Shown: positions 22,660-35,879 of the stretch, piece by piece
Numbering within the stretch: position 1 is the first letter of the stretch
Layout of the letters: every line of letters begins with the position of its first letter
Source of the DNA: Sclerotinia nivalis
Taxonomy: Eukaryota > Ascomycota > Leotiomycetes > Helotiales > Sclerotiniaceae
Direction of reading: 5' to 3'
Assembly: GCA_029531795.1 (NCBI GenBank)
Contig: JAPEIS010000001.1
Location: 3,844,001-3,908,000, forward strand
Length of the DNA stretch: 64,000 bases
Notes under the pieces: model-generated
What the model was told of the DNA's origin: nothing
What the model saw: the letters and a program-made list of their open reading frames with translations, nothing else
The model's database searches: none
Made by a program: the position numbers and the translations under genes

Positions 22660-25600
22660 TTGTATTTTAGCAAAATGCTATAGTCTGGTGGTTATTTTTG
22701 TTGTTTCGATAAATTCGAGGGTTTTGATGATTTCTATTTTGGTGTGAAGTAGATATTTTATAGAAAGTCGAAAGGTAGAATTGTTTATTTTGAATATTCT
22801 TTTAGTTGATTTGTATAAAGAGCAATTGAGGAGAAGATAATCTAGGGATTCTTTTTTTTTATATCTACAATTATCATTTGATGAGATTCCGAATCGTTGT
22901 AAGTAGGATTTGAAGTATTTGTATTTGATTTTAAATTGAAATAAGGTATTAATAGAATTTCTTTTGGTGTTTTCTGAAATTCCGATTTTTGAATTAGTTT
23001 TCTAGGAGTATATTTTCGAATAGATTGATTTGGATGAATTAAGAAGGGATTTTTATTTTTCGGATTTCGTTTTTTTGATATTCATTTCCAATAAAACAAA
23101 GTTGGTTTTGTTTAATGATGATCTTTGTTTTATAGCTTTTTTTATTAAAATATCAATTAATTCGTTTTTTTCAATAAAGGTATATTTTGGAATTCAATTA
23201 AAGGAGATTTCAATTTCTTTTCTAAAAAGAATTTCTATAGCTTTGATTGTTTTAATTTGGTATATTTGATTAAAAACATTAGAAGGTGTTTTCAATCGGT
23301 ATAATCCGGTTTGATTATTTAAGTAGATTTTGAATTTTTCGTTTGATTGAATAATGGAGTTAGTATATTCGATTACTCTAATAATTTCAAAAAGTTCATT
23401 ATTGTAAATAAGCTGATTCATTTCAATATTAATGGTTTCCTAATATAAAACCTGATCATTCGATAGAATAATTGCAATCCCGATATCAATTCTGATTTCG
23501 TTCAAAGTGGATGAAGTATTAGTATATATTGTAATGGTATTCTTGTATTTGTATTTGAATATAAGATTATAAACAATTGCAGTATTCTTTTTTGTTAGTT
23601 TGCTGATATTGATTTTGTATAGAGTATTTTTTTTCCAAGGAGGGAAATGAAAGTAATCGATCTTTTTTAGAGTTAAAGGATCGAAATCTTTTTTGATTGA
23701 GTTTATGATCTTTTCAAATTGAGTAAGTTTTAATAGTTTCCTTTAAAGGGTTATTATTGTATTTAGATCTTTTTTTTCGGTAACTAGTTTATCTATAATT
23801 GTATTGATGGGATGGGAAGATGAGATTTTCAATAATCTGAAAGTATATTGTCTGATTCCAGTGTTTAATCTGATTTTCGGAGAGTATAAAATAACTTTTA
23901 CTTTCATTAATTTTATTCATGAGATTTTGAAGACTTCTAGAATCTTATATAGAATAAGATTCTGAAGTAATTGAAGAATCTTTTTGAATTGAATTTGATC
24001 TTTTTATTAAATTATTGATTTGTAATCAGTTATATTAGTAATATATACTATATAAAATTGTTTTAGAATTTTAAAACTAAATTCTTTTTCAATATTAGTT
24101 AATTTAGTTATTCAATAAAAGAAGGTCTTAATTTGAGTAATTCGGATTGTAATATATTATTTGAAATTGAGGTTAGGATCGAATTATATATTTAATTATT
24201 TAACTAATAATAAAAATTATATAATCTCAGAATTTGAAAACTTAATTGAAATATCTTTTGTATATTTGGAAATGGAAAAGTATATTAATTCCGTTTTTGT
24301 TAAATCGAATTGAATAATATTTTTCTCATTAAGAATATAAATCTGTTTCACTGTTCTTTCAAAAAAAGTAATATTCTTTTTTCAATTTGAAGAATAAATA
24401 ATCAAGACTATATTATCAATATACAAAAAATATTCAATCGAATTTGATTGAAAGAAATCTCGAATATAGATTAGGAAAAGAATTAATGAGATTGGGTTTC
24501 CTTGAAGGATTCCGATATTGATCGATTTAAAAGCTTCGATTTGATCATCGAACAAAAGTTTGAATAATCTTTCTTTCAAAAATAACAAAATCCATATAAT
24601 AAAACTAATTGGAAAATTGAAATTCTTATAGATATCTAAAAATCGATTCTTGGATATATAATCGAAAGCCTTTTTGATATCTAAAAAAAGAATTAAAGTT
24701 TTCTTCTTGATTTTTATATTCCTTTCGATTTCAATAATAAACAAAATTGCTATATCGATAACTAACTTCTTTTATCTTCTGCCCATTTAGAAATAATACA
24801 ATAGATTCATAATTTCGACTAGATAACTGAACCTTTGAATTAGAATTCTCTCATTTATTTTGCTTAAACAATTAAGAAAAACAATAACTCTATATACTTT
24901 TAGAATAATATAATCTAATTTCGAAGGTTTCTTGAATATCACTTCAATGACTTATTTTCAATATAAAAAATAATAACCAAAATCAATTAGATTATTTAAA
25001 AAAATAAAAAAAGCTTTTGGGATTACTTTATAAACTCGAATAATAATCTCCTAAATAATTCCATCTAGACCCGGAGTTTTTCCTTTGATTTTAACTGAAC
25101 AAACATTAAGAAGTTCATTTTTCATAAATTTAAATTAATCCTACTTTTTCGATTGTTTATATCCTTTCCATTTGAGTATTATAATACTTAAAAAAGAAAA
25201 GAATAAAACAAATCTAAAAACTAAATATTTCCCTTCAAAGAAGCTTTCGAATTGAAAGAAATTGAATCGAATATTCAAAATCCTTTTGATTTGAAAATTT
25301 TTTGTATAGAATATTACTTTGAAGATCATTTGAGTATCCTTTTTTTCAAGAAACTCGTTTCAATAATTCTTTTTTACTATTTTAATAACTTGAAAGTAAT
25401 GATTCCTTATTGATTGATAGATTTTCTTGAATATATTATCTTCAGGGTATCGTTTAACATTTTCATATTCATTTGCAAATCGTTTCCGAAGAACTTTCAG
25501 CTTTGGAGATTATTAAGGCTTTGCTCTTTTGATTGACTTGATTCTTGGTATACTGATTTCAATCAAATTAATGATTATTTAGATGAATTCTATTATAGCT

Positions 25601-26553
25601 TTATCCAGTATTTGTTTTTGTTGGTTTTTGTCGAAAAGAGAATCAAAAGAATTGGATTCTAAAGTAGTGATATTGAGGTATTCGTTAGAATTCAGAATAA
25701 TTAAGAACGATAACTTTGATTCGAAGGTATTTATAAATTTGTCCCAATCCGTCTATTTTGTATTGAATCTTGCTAACAAAGCGATATTTGTTGAACAAAT
25801 TCCAATACCTTTCACTTCAAATAAGATCTCTAAATAATCTGATCCAAGATTAAAAAGGACTTATCAATCAATAATATTAAAGGATATCGCTTCAATAATT
25901 AAAGTAAAATCTAGAACACTTGGATTTGTTATATTCGTTCGATAAAAAGTACTGATCCCTACCTTATTAAGAAGGATAAAGTTATAATCTTCAAATCATT
26001 CAGCCAATTGATCAGCATTTGAACTTTTGTTAGAAAAGAGATCCTATCAAAAATGATAAGAATTGAAATCCTTTGTAAGAATAGTATAATGAAAGAGGAA
26101 AGCATTGAATAAACATCGTTCGATTATATAACCTTTCTCTTTAACTTGATCAATTTCGTTATAAATATTGAAAAATTGAATTATATGATTTCCCTGAATA
26201 ATATCAATAATTTGAATATCTAGATCTTTGGAAAAATTGAAAGCTAAAGCTATTAACAATTTGAATCCTTTCGAGATATATATTATTATACAAAAACAAA
26301 GATTCGAAGAATAATTTGAAAAGAATTGGGAAAAGCTAAAATGAGTAATCGATCTAATTAAGGAATAATCTTTCTCAGGGTTTGAAAGGACCCAAGATTC
26401 TTGAATGATTATAAGATCGATATCGAATTCTAAAACAAATTGAAGAGCACTTTCGATAGCTTGAAGGCTTTTATTTAAATTGATTTGAAGAATACGAATA
26501 TTGTTGTATAACATTAATTGGATTTCCGAATAATTGTTTAATATATTTCGCAT
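22660..26553 (-). pseudogene. LINE ORF2 remnant (endonuclease, RT, RNase H)
   Basis: Endonuclease homology is at 26047-26553, where LIIIQESW stands for the QEPW motif of the other copy. The RT palm is at 24382-24744: LFLDIKKAFDYISKNR, then GILQGNPISLILF where GxPQG is usual, then YIDNIVLI where an active enzyme has xxDD. RNase H and the C-terminal zinc segment lie at about 22850-23600. Every open piece is short. The + copy at 46385-50221 has the same order, so fragments were assigned by comparison. Lys- and Asn-rich content reflects C-to-T mutation on both strands. Confidence 0.85.
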
Positions 26554-27425
26554 ATCTTAAAATTAGTTTTATACTCTTTTTTGTAATTAATACATTTTAT
26601 CACTAAATATTAATAGAGTTTGCTTTTAGCTTAACAAATTAAACAAAAATGATCAATTGTAATATAATTGTTGTTACAAAGTCCACAAACTGAAGGTTTT
26701 TTGCAATATGACTCGTTATAATCGAATCCTTGATATTTATTATATTGAAAAAAAAAGAATAAAAGAATAAAATCTTTCAACTTTAATACTAATACCAACA
26801 ATATATAATCTTTTTCGAATAATTAATTTTGCTTCCTTTTGTATAACAAATACAATTACAATTGTTCCTTCTTATTGATTAGCTTTTTTAAAAACATTAA
26901 TCAACCAATAAAAAATACCTATTATAATAAACCCTGAATTGAATATTTTAATTTCGTTTTTAATCATATTCATTTCTTTTAAACTAAAGAATTCCTTAAT
27001 TGGGATCTTATATATAATCACTTTGTACTATAATTTATCGATTTGAAATCTCTTTGATTCGAGGATACAATTCCAAATCTCTTTCTTTTCTATAAGGAAT
27101 TATATATTGAAAAGATTATTGATAATTAATATAATATTATTACTTCTAATTATAATAATGGCCGAAATAACTGATTTATTGATACCAGCCTTTTTGAAAA
27201 CTTCGTTGATCTTGTTTCTTATATATATTGATATAAAAGAATTGGATTGATAAAGAAATAAATTAATAAAGATTAATCGTTTACTAGAAATATTATCTTT
27301 TTGTTTTACAGATTTTTGTTTTGTAGAATTCCCTTTGAAAACTACTTTCCATTCCCCTATTAATTTGATAACAATAATATAATTTGCTTTATCAATAAAT
27401 AAAGTATTTGTTGAAAGAGTAATTG

Positions 27426-27662
27426 TATTACGGAGGCAGTAGACAGGATAACAGAAATCACTTTTATTGATAAGATGTAGCTCGAAGAGCTACGTTTTTA
27501 CAAAAGGAACGTTTCCTTTAAATATATTTGTGTGTATTAGGGTTCCGAGTTCTAGCGTTCTTATAGGGTATGATCACTGAGTGTGCTCTGCTCGGTGCTG
27601 GATTGGATAGGTGGAGTCTACTAAAGGGGCTGGTCCAATGGCCCGGTCTTGATTCTGTAACA
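27426..27662 (-). repeat. 3' LTR of the nested Gypsy element (237 bp)
   Basis: In element orientation it starts TGTTACAGAATC and ends CCTCCGTAATA. It contains the paired AGCTCGAAGAGCT hairpin seen in all members of this LTR family. Confidence 0.88.
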
Positions 27663-27854
27663 GTATTCTTCTTCTTAAGGCCGAACTCCGTTGAGGCAAT
27701 TATAAGGGTTAGGTTTATCTGGATACTTTTGATAGTAATTCTGGATCAGCTTTCGAGTGTTGTTTAGGTAATCAGCAGGCTTTTTGGTTGGCTCGTTGTA
27801 GCCGATCTATCGGACGGTATATTTCAGGCGGAGGCCATTGCGATTGCGGTGTTC

Positions 27855-30800
27855 TTAGCGGGAATTCAGAACTTCTTTTATCTCGAATTGTTCGATTCTT
27901 TCGATTTCAATGGGAGGAGGGGGTGGATTGCGTTGACTAGGGATAGGATCGTTATGAATGGGGTGTAGTAAGTTCATATGGAATACAGGGTGATTTCTCA
28001 TCGAGGTAGGTAGTTCGAGTTCGTAAGTGTATGTGTTTATAGCTTGCAGGATCCGGAATGGGTCTAGATTCTTCCAATCTAGTTTCTTTTGGGGTTTTAG
28101 GATCTTGATGTTTTTGGTGTTCAATCAAATTAGATTATCAGGATTGTAATGATGGGTAAGAGTATGGTAGGTATTGGTATTCTTTGTATAGTGAGTTTGG
28201 TTAATAGTCAATTCGGTCTTCAGATGTTCAACGATTAGGGATATTTTTTTGACAAATTCTTCGGCATCCTGGATGCTAGGGTGGTTAGTGATGATGGATG
28301 GTTCAAATTCTATATACGGATGATAGTTGTAATTCGCAAAGAACGGGGTCAGGTAGGAACTTTCAGATCAGGTAGAATTGATTGAAAATTCAGCAATCGA
28401 TAATTATTCGGATTAATTGTCTTGTAGATACGAGATGTATGATCGGAAATATTGTTCGAGTATAATGTTTGCTCTTTTAGTTTGCCTATCGGTTTCCGGG
28501 TAATAGATTGTCGATAGTTTCGATATTGTATTCAGGTGTTTATAGATGTGTTTCCAGAAATCAGATATGAATTGAGCGTTACGATTGGATATAATTGTTG
28601 ATAGTAGATTGTATAGTTTCCAGATATGTTTTAGGAATAAGCGGGTTACTTTTTCGGAATTATAAGTATTGTAATAAGGTAGGAAATGCTTCATTTTAGT
28701 TAATCGGTTAATTATTATGAATATCGTATTATAATCAAAACTTTTCGGGAGATATATTATGAAATCGATCGATATATCCTTTTATATTTGTTGAGGGATC
28801 GGAAGTGAGCGGAGGATATTTTCTTGTTTTTTATAGTTCGGTGTTGTTCGGTGGTAGCTATGACAATTATGTATTCAATGGTTGATATAATTATAATATT
28901 CAGGTCAATAGTAGTTTCGGGATAGGAGTTCGAAGGTGCGAGTACAGTATAGATGATCTGTGGTAGGGGAGTCGTAGATTAGACGAAGCAGTTCAGTTTT
29001 CAGATTATTGTGGTCAGGAACGAAAAGCTTCTTGTGATAATACAGCAGATCATTATTCTTGGTGTATTCGGATAAAGTAATATAGGGATGTTTGGATGTT
29101 TTCTTTATGAAGGTTTTTAGAATAAATGTAGATATAGAATCGGATATATATGTTTTAGCAAATAGAGTTTTCAGTTTCTTTGGTAGTTCGAATAGCAGAT
29201 CGGGGATTACAATAGGTGTTGGGGGTTGATTAAGTGAAGTAATAGGAGCGAATAGTGGTTTAGAGATCGGTAGAGTTTTGGGGATAAGTAGAATATTAGG
29301 AATGGATGAGGAGTCAGGGACGGATAGGATAGATCTAAGGGTTGGGCGAACTGAATCAGATTCTTTCGACGATCGATGGGATTGATTACGGGTAGTGATT
29401 GCAAAACGAATTTTTTTCTTTGGGGAATTTATTGGATCAGATGAGATAAGTATAGGCGAGATAGGTGTGGAAGTAGAAATGGATATAGGGAATAGAGTAG
29501 GATCAAGGTTTTCTGATTTCAAAATCGTTTGGTTTTGATATAGGAGGTGTTTATCTTTCTCTTTAGGTAGGTTCTTTGATTTCCTGGTCAGAGTATTAGG
29601 TTTAGTTTCTTGTTTATTTGATCGATAGGTAATCTTGAAATTGAATCGAGATAGAAATTCAGATCAACAGGCTTGATGGTAGTTCAATAATTTGGTAGTT
29701 GTAAAATACTTCAAATTCTTGTGATTTGTGATTATTTGGATCGAAGATGGTGTTCCCTTTAGTTCTGAGTGTTATTCTTTGAAGTATCGAATAATGGTTA
29801 ATAGTTCTTTGTTGTAAATCTTGTAATTACATTTAGCGATTGAATGCTTTTTCGAGAAATATATAATAGGTTTCAGGATTCCTATATTGTTGTATTGGGA
29901 TAGCATTTCAGTAGATATGAAATCGGATGTGTTGGTTTTTACGATTATATCTTTTTCCCAATCGAAAGTGGTTAGGATTGGTGTTTCAGTAAATGTTATC
30001 TTCAGAGTGGAAAAAGCTTTCGCATAAGTAGGACTCCAAACAAACAGGATATTCTTTCGGGTCAGATTAATCAGCGGGTGTATGATAGACGAGAAATTAT
30101 GAATAAATTGTCGATAGAAATTGCCAAACCTAATAAGTGCTTGTATATCTGTTAGATGGACTGGAATCTTCTATTCGACGATTGTTTTGATCTTTGCGGG
30201 ATCCATTCGGATACCTTTTTGGTTTATAATAAGACCTAGGAATTTGGTTTCAGGTTTTAAGAAATCGTACTTTTTCAGATTTGCATATAGATCAATCTTT
30301 TTTAGAGCTTTTAGGACCTTTTGAATATAAGCGATATACTCAAAGCAGATTTTATTGTAGATCAGAATATCATCTAGGTAAATAGTACAGAATATATCTA
30401 GATACTTTTGTAGGGTATCGTTGATAAAACGTTGGAATGTAGTAGGTGCATTGATCAATCCAAAGGGTATGATTAGGATCTCAAACAGACCGAAACGGGT
30501 ACGAAAAGTAGTTAGATGTTTTTGTTTTTTTTTAATCCTTATATTGTTGAATACAGAGATGATATCGATCTTTGTAAATAATTTTATTCTTTTTAGATTG
30601 TTCAAAGATTCTTTGGTAAGTAGTAGCGGGTAGCGATCTTTTGTTGATAGGTTATTCAGAGCTCGATAGTCGATATAGAATTGTAATTCTCTATTGGGTT
30701 TCTTGACGAACAGAACAAACGAAGTCGAAGCGGACGAATTTGGATGGATGAATCTTTTTTGAAGGTTCTTGAATAGTTAGTCTTTCAGAGTAGTAAGCTC

Positions 30801-31560
30801 GTTTCGGGATATAGAATAGAGAGCTCCAAATGATAGTTTGGCTCCCTCCTTCAGACGGATATCGTGGTCGTACGATCGGTGCGGGGGCAGTTTGTCGGCG
30901 TTTCGCGGGGAGAATATATCGATCCAGGATCGGAATTCTTCAGGTAGATTAGATGGGATAGGGTCTTTTTTTTGGGATAGGATATTATCAATTAGGTTTA
31001 TAATAATCTGGAATATCTTATAGTTGCGGTGAGTGTACGCTGTGCAAGCTCTCATTGATATAGATGCGATGTCCTTGCTTTGAAGGGCATCCGGGCGGAA
31101 AGGCAGGTATACTGAGCGGGCTTTCTTTGGGATATCCTGTAATGCTTTTATACAGGATAGTTGCAGCAGTGTATTATAGAATTTTCGATAGAATTTGTTA
31201 TCGAATCGGAATGTATTAAATGTGAATTCGATATAGGGATTGTATTTCTTTAGTTATACTAATCCCAGGACAATCGGATAATGGGCTAATTCAGTAATGT
31301 AGATTTTTGATTTCTTTTTGTAATGATTATTGATTTGTAGATCGATTAGAATGTAACGATCCATTTGGTTTTCAGACAATATTTTCCTGTCGAATCTAAT
31401 AACTTTGAATGGGATAGATAATTTGTATATTAGGAGTTTGATAATTTTAATTTAATTTTGATTTGCAAAAGTATATTCCTTGTATCTACTATCCATTATA
31501 GTATAAGTAGGATAGGATCGATTAGGTGTCAGTAGGATAGTAATAGATAATATCATTAGG
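27855..31560 (-). pseudogene. Gypsy pol remnant (RT, RNase H, integrase)
   Basis: Fragments read right to left. The RT N-terminal part is at 30777-31055 (LPPHRSYDHDIRL). The RT palm is at 30171-30605, with [16 protein letters not shown] and an apparently intact [11 protein letters not shown], so this YxDD site survives. RNase H lies at about 29640-30000. The zinc-binding integrase N-terminus lies at 28905-29522, after a Pro/Ser-rich linker. The integrase core is at 28413-28694 (IISNRNAQFISDFW). A chromodomain-like tail is at 27855-28124, with MRNHPVFHMNLLHP. Stops and shifts separate all pieces. Confidence 0.87.
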
Positions 31561-31579
31561 TTTGTTTGATTACTTGTTT

Positions 31580-32700
31580 TTTCAACGAGAGATAAATTTT
31601 GAGTTGTAGCGGTAGACAAGTGTAGTGTGTGTAGGATTTTCGTTTGACAACGATTTATACCAAGCAGGCTCTGTTTTCCGAATTCGGGGAGTCGGGAGGG
31701 GATAGATTGTATGGTGATATAGTATATAGTTGAATCTAGGCGGAGGACGGAATAGGGGACGGCGGGGCAAGATTGGTAAGGCTAGCTCTAGCTTGTACAG
31801 AACGATTATCTGGGAACGGGCAGTCTTTCATATGGTGATCGACAAATCTATAATGGAAGTATTCCCTTCGTTTGTGTTTATTAGTACATTTTTGGGAACT
31901 GAGATTCATTGGATCTCTAGCAGGCATAATCATAACGGGAGTAGCAAATCGGACAATAGGATTTAGGGACGGAACAGAAATATAGTTAATAGGATTCAGA
32001 TTTTGAGTAATAATGCAGGGTGGCGGGATGATTGGGTTACGACCGGAGTTGATCGGTTTCATTAGATATAAACGACGATTCTTCAATGTCTATACAAAAA
32101 CAACGAATATATTGGTACTATCTGTAAAGAGCTTGGCAATAACAATCTAGTTCTTTAGTTTATTCGATAGGATTTGTTCTAATAGAATAACTAGGGTATT
32201 GTTGTCGTCGGCTATCCCGACTTTCAATGCTAATCTTTGGAATTCAGTATAGAAGATATAGAACGGTTGATTCCTTTGTTTCAGATTGATCAGGAGTTTC
32301 CGGGCCTCGATTTGCTTGTTTTGATTTCCATAAGCTTTTTTCAGTATTTACAATAGATCTTTATAATCAGTAAATTTAACAAATTATCCTTTGATATTAT
32401 ACAGTCGAATTTGTGCAATAATGGGTCCAGTTAATCTTTTAGTTATATAAATCAGATGGGAATATAGGGAAGTAAAGTAATCGGAATTGATATACATTTT
32501 ATTTTGTATTTGATCGACAAATCGATCAAGATCGATTTTCGTTTCATCAAACAGTGCAGGATTAGATATCTTCTTACTTAATTAAGGTTTCGATAAAACA
32601 GAAGTGGTAGTTAGGGTTGTAATAGGAATCAAAGGTAAGAAATCGGTTTGGTTGGTAGAAATTGAAACAAACGGGGCAACGGGGATAGGATAGAGTTGAA
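31580..32700 (-). pseudogene. Gypsy gag remnant
   Basis: The frame at 31736-32086 contains a decayed zinc-knuckle segment followed by a Pro-rich end (LAPPSPIPSS). It lies between the 5' LTR and pol, where gag belongs. The rest of gag, up to about 32700, is broken by stops. Protease should follow near 31200-31500, but I could not identify its active-site motif. Confidence 0.65.
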
Positions 32701-32982
32701 TCAGATAGATAATCAATTTATCGTTCTTCTTTTTCTATTGTATAAATATAGTTTTCTCGATTTGCAAATCGAAAGTAAACTTTTGAATTGCGGATTGCAG
32801 ATCGATTACTTTTGTTTCCATTTTTATATTGAATTCGTAAAAGAAAGTAAAGTAACGATATCAGATCACAATATCATTGATTACAACGATAGCGAATTCT
32901 TCAGGGGAGCTGGGTTGGCTAGGCAGATGTGGACGGAACGATATCGTAAAAGTATTGGTACAGATAGAAAAGAGCTACATAG

Positions 32983-33219
32983 TATCACGGAGGCAGTAGA
33001 CAAAATAACAGAAATCACTTTTATTAATAAAACGTAGCTCGAAGAACTACATTTCTACAAAAGGAACGTTTCCTTTAAATACATTTGTATATGCTAGAGC
33101 TCCGAGCCCTAGCGCTTTTACAGGGTACGATCACCGAACATGCCCCGCTCGGTGCTGGATCGGACAGGTGGAGCCTACTAAAGGGGCCGGTCCAGTGGCC
33201 CGGCCCTGACCCCGTGACA
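32983..33219 (-). repeat. 5' LTR of the nested Gypsy element (237 bp)
   Basis: In element orientation it starts TGTCACGGGGTCAG and ends CCTCCGTGATA. It is the less mutated of the pair and should hold the element promoter. Confidence 0.88.
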
Positions 33220-33968
33220 AATTGATTGATTAGAAAAATTGAAAAAATGATTAATTTGATTTTCAATCCTTTTAATAGCCTTTTCGAAATAGAAGATTTG
33301 TGATATAATAATATTCGAAGCTTTTATCAATTTTCCTTTTTCAAAATATTCATATAATATTTCGATTAGATCTAGGATCTTCGATTATTCTTCGATTTCC
33401 TTTTCCAAAGAAACAACTAAAATAAGAAAATCTCTAGCTTTTTGAATAACTTTTTTTGGCCTTATAAGATTAAATCCTAAGAAACTAAATTGCTATCTTC
33501 GTTTGTTATTGATTTGAAATGATAGAAGATTAGTAGATGATTTGAAAGGATCATTAGAGCTAAGAATATTGTATTGAATTTGGGAATTGAAGGATTGGAA
33601 AGGGATTGGATTAGAAAGGATAAATAAAGGATTGTTGAGGTTCTCCTTATAAAAGAATAGTACAACCTCCTCTTGAATTGGAATACCTAAGATAATTCTT
33701 GAAAAGCTGAATGGAATAGTATCGACCATAATAGTCTTTTCATTTATAATAAGAAAATAAAGAATCTTCGATTTTGATACGATTTTTCGTATGTATTTCG
33801 TATTTTATATAGCAACAACAGTATCATAACAATTACTGATTTAATTTCTTTAAAAACAATTGTATTCAATTTGAATTGATTTGTTTAATCAATATAAGAT
33901 ATAAAAAGAGCATATTTCGAAGAATTATTTTTCTTCAAAATTTGTTGTGTATTGATGCCGAAAATACT

Positions 33969-34947
33969 CAATGCCATACAATAGGACTTGTGTTACTTGG
34001 GACACTCTAATTTTGAATTGGGCAAATGTATAGTGCCCTTAGCCCGCCTTGCACTGGAGCTCGGATAAATTTAGCTCGCTCCAAACTCCCTTATAATGGA
34101 GCTGCAGCGGTGCTGTACTCGCATACAAAGTAATGCAAGAGATTGACAAATCCTTTTCATCTGTTTGATCTAAGTTGTAGTAAGTGATTGGCTCATTCAG
34201 TGGATAGAGATCCATACCTACAGTGCATTGATCAAATGAACTACAAACGATTAAGTGTTGACCGTCGTTTCATTTCCCGTGACTATTCAGTCCCATGTTT
34301 AAGTGATTGATTAATATTTGATTTTGTATACTACACAATTGATTCCCGAAGCTGAATATTAGAATTTGATTCTTCGATGGGTAGATAGTTAAAAAGAATA
34401 TCTAGAGTGTTGAGAGCACCTACAAATACTTCCTCTTGTGTTTGATGACATATTATACGCAGATATGCCTCCTTCAGTTCAAAAATATAATAATCATGAA
34501 AGATCATTGTTGCTTGAATCAAAGTCTTAGTATTCTAATTATATTTTTGTATATAGCTTTTATAATTAATTTCTTTAATAATTAATAAAATTAATAATAA
34601 AGTAGTAAAATAATAATAATAAAATAATGATAACAATAATAATTATAAAAACAACTTTCATTTTTGCTTTTTCCCTTTCCTTCTTATGTAAGTTAATCTT
34701 GTTAATATATATATACTTCTTGTTCTTCTATCCTATTGTTCCCCTTCTTCTATCTTCTTACCGCTCGGTGGCAATTCACAGGAGATGAGAACTATAAATT
34801 TCTTACTAACTAGAAAGTCTTTTGCCTCTTTTTTTTCTAGTATATAACATTCATAACTCGTTTCCCAAATCTAAACAGAATTGTGGTATTAATAATACAA
34901 TCAAGATCTAATAAAAGTATCGTGTTACAATTGATCACCGACTCTTT
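33969..34947. other. AT-rich intergenic DNA, no gene called
   Basis: Apart from a short normal-composition stretch near 34000-34260, the sequence is AT-rich with (TAA)-like runs near 34560-34650. A 63-codon minus-strand frame at 34331-34522 shows no recognisable features. Confidence 0.45.
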
Positions 34948-34952
34948 AGTAG

Positions 34953-35115
34953 TATCACGGTGAGGGAAAAGGTATGTGTAGGTTTGATCTATTGTTGTAC
35001 TACGAGGAGGAGAAGAAGGTCAAGGAGGTGACCTGACTATATAGAAGTGAGTGTATGCATGTGTGCCTAAGGCACACATGATCACGTGCAGGTGAAGGGA
35101 GATGAACCCGTGACA
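34953..35115 (-). repeat. Solo LTR, 163 bp, target duplication AGTAG
   Basis: On the minus strand it starts TGTCACGGGTTCATC and ends CTCACCGTGATA. AGTAG flanks it at 34948-34952 and 35116-35120. Its ends match the TGTCACGG/CCGTGATA family, but the body differs from the 146-bp and 237-bp LTRs, so it represents another subfamily. Confidence 0.85.
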
Positions 35116-35879
35116 AGTAGCGGGACAGCGGTGTTGGCGGAAAATCCTTGGCGCCCATCGGAAGACGGATACCATATCCAGTCGGCTTCCGTAGCCGTAG
35201 GTTATCTTATACGTCAAGCCCCAAATGCTTCTTTCGCGGAAACATTATGACCAATAGAATTACTTACCGCTACCTAGGTACATACAATCTTATTCATATC
35301 TAAGTAAACTGGCTTTATGATATCCAAGGATGTTTTCCAGTCTACCGGGAATTGATATCTCCATTTTGGTCTAGATTCTACAATCCACCTTCTTCGCTAG
35401 TGGAATATCTCCGGCGATTCTCAAATCTTCGAATTTTGGTTACATTCAACAGAAATGAAACCTCGATTGATGTACCTCTCATTGGCAAGTTTATACGGTA
35501 TTGGCTCAAAGTTGCGTCGTCCCACGTGGCAGGGGCTTCTATCAATGTATACCTAAGTGTTTTGTGGAGCTTCAATAGTTCTCGCGCTGGATGTGATATC
35601 TTGTGATCAGGGCTCACCAACATGACAAACGCCACCAACATACATGATGCATTTCTTACTTGAGCCTCGGTCAATCTCGCCAATCATCAGCCGCAACTTC
35701 ATCGCTAGAGCACCACCTCCAACACAGCTCGTATGAAGATGTCGAATGCGAGTCTCCCGGCTGGAAGTAATAACCATAAGTCAACTACCCCACAAGTGGG
35801 CTACCCTTTTTGTAGACTACCTCAAAAAATATTATTATACAATCTTTAAACTTTAATAACTCAATAATTATTCAATTTC

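Larger units (their letters stand above)
27426..33219 (-). mobile_element. Complete Ty3/Gypsy element nested in the LINE, target duplication AATTG
   Basis: Both LTRs are 237 bp (27426-27662 and 32983-33219), and AATTG flanks the element at 27421-27425 and 33220-33224. Transcription would run right to left. The internal region holds gag, RT, RNase H and integrase remnants in Gypsy order. The left (3') LTR carries more C-to-T changes than the right, for example TATTACGG where the right has TATCACGG. The element is younger than the LINE it landed in. Confidence 0.93.
26640..33729 (-). pseudogene. LINE ORF1 (gag-like) remnant, split by the Gypsy element
   Basis: The C-terminal part (26640-27425) contains decayed zinc knuckles that match 46130-46340. 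The N-terminal part (33220-33729) lies on the other side of the nested Gypsy element. It starts near 33729 and is predicted to include a helical, Lys/Glu-rich stretch. The two parts become adjacent when the 27426-33219 element and its duplication are ignored. Stops occur throughout. In Tad1-like LINEs, ORF1 product binds the RNA in the transposition particle. Confidence 0.7.
22258..33954 (-). mobile_element. Full-length LINE (Tad1-like), RIP-decayed, with a nested Gypsy element
   Basis: The 14 bases ATGCCGAAAATACT occur just outside both ends (22244-22257 and 33955-33968) and mark the original insertion. The 3' end, at the left, carries an (ATTG)n tail and matches the LINE end at 50581-50638. 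Removing the nested 27426-33219 element and one AATTG duplication leaves about 5.9 kb. The order on the minus strand is a gag-like ORF1 with zinc knuckles, endonuclease, reverse transcriptase and RNase H, as in Tad1-type LINEs. Both ORFs are full of stops. Confidence 0.9.
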
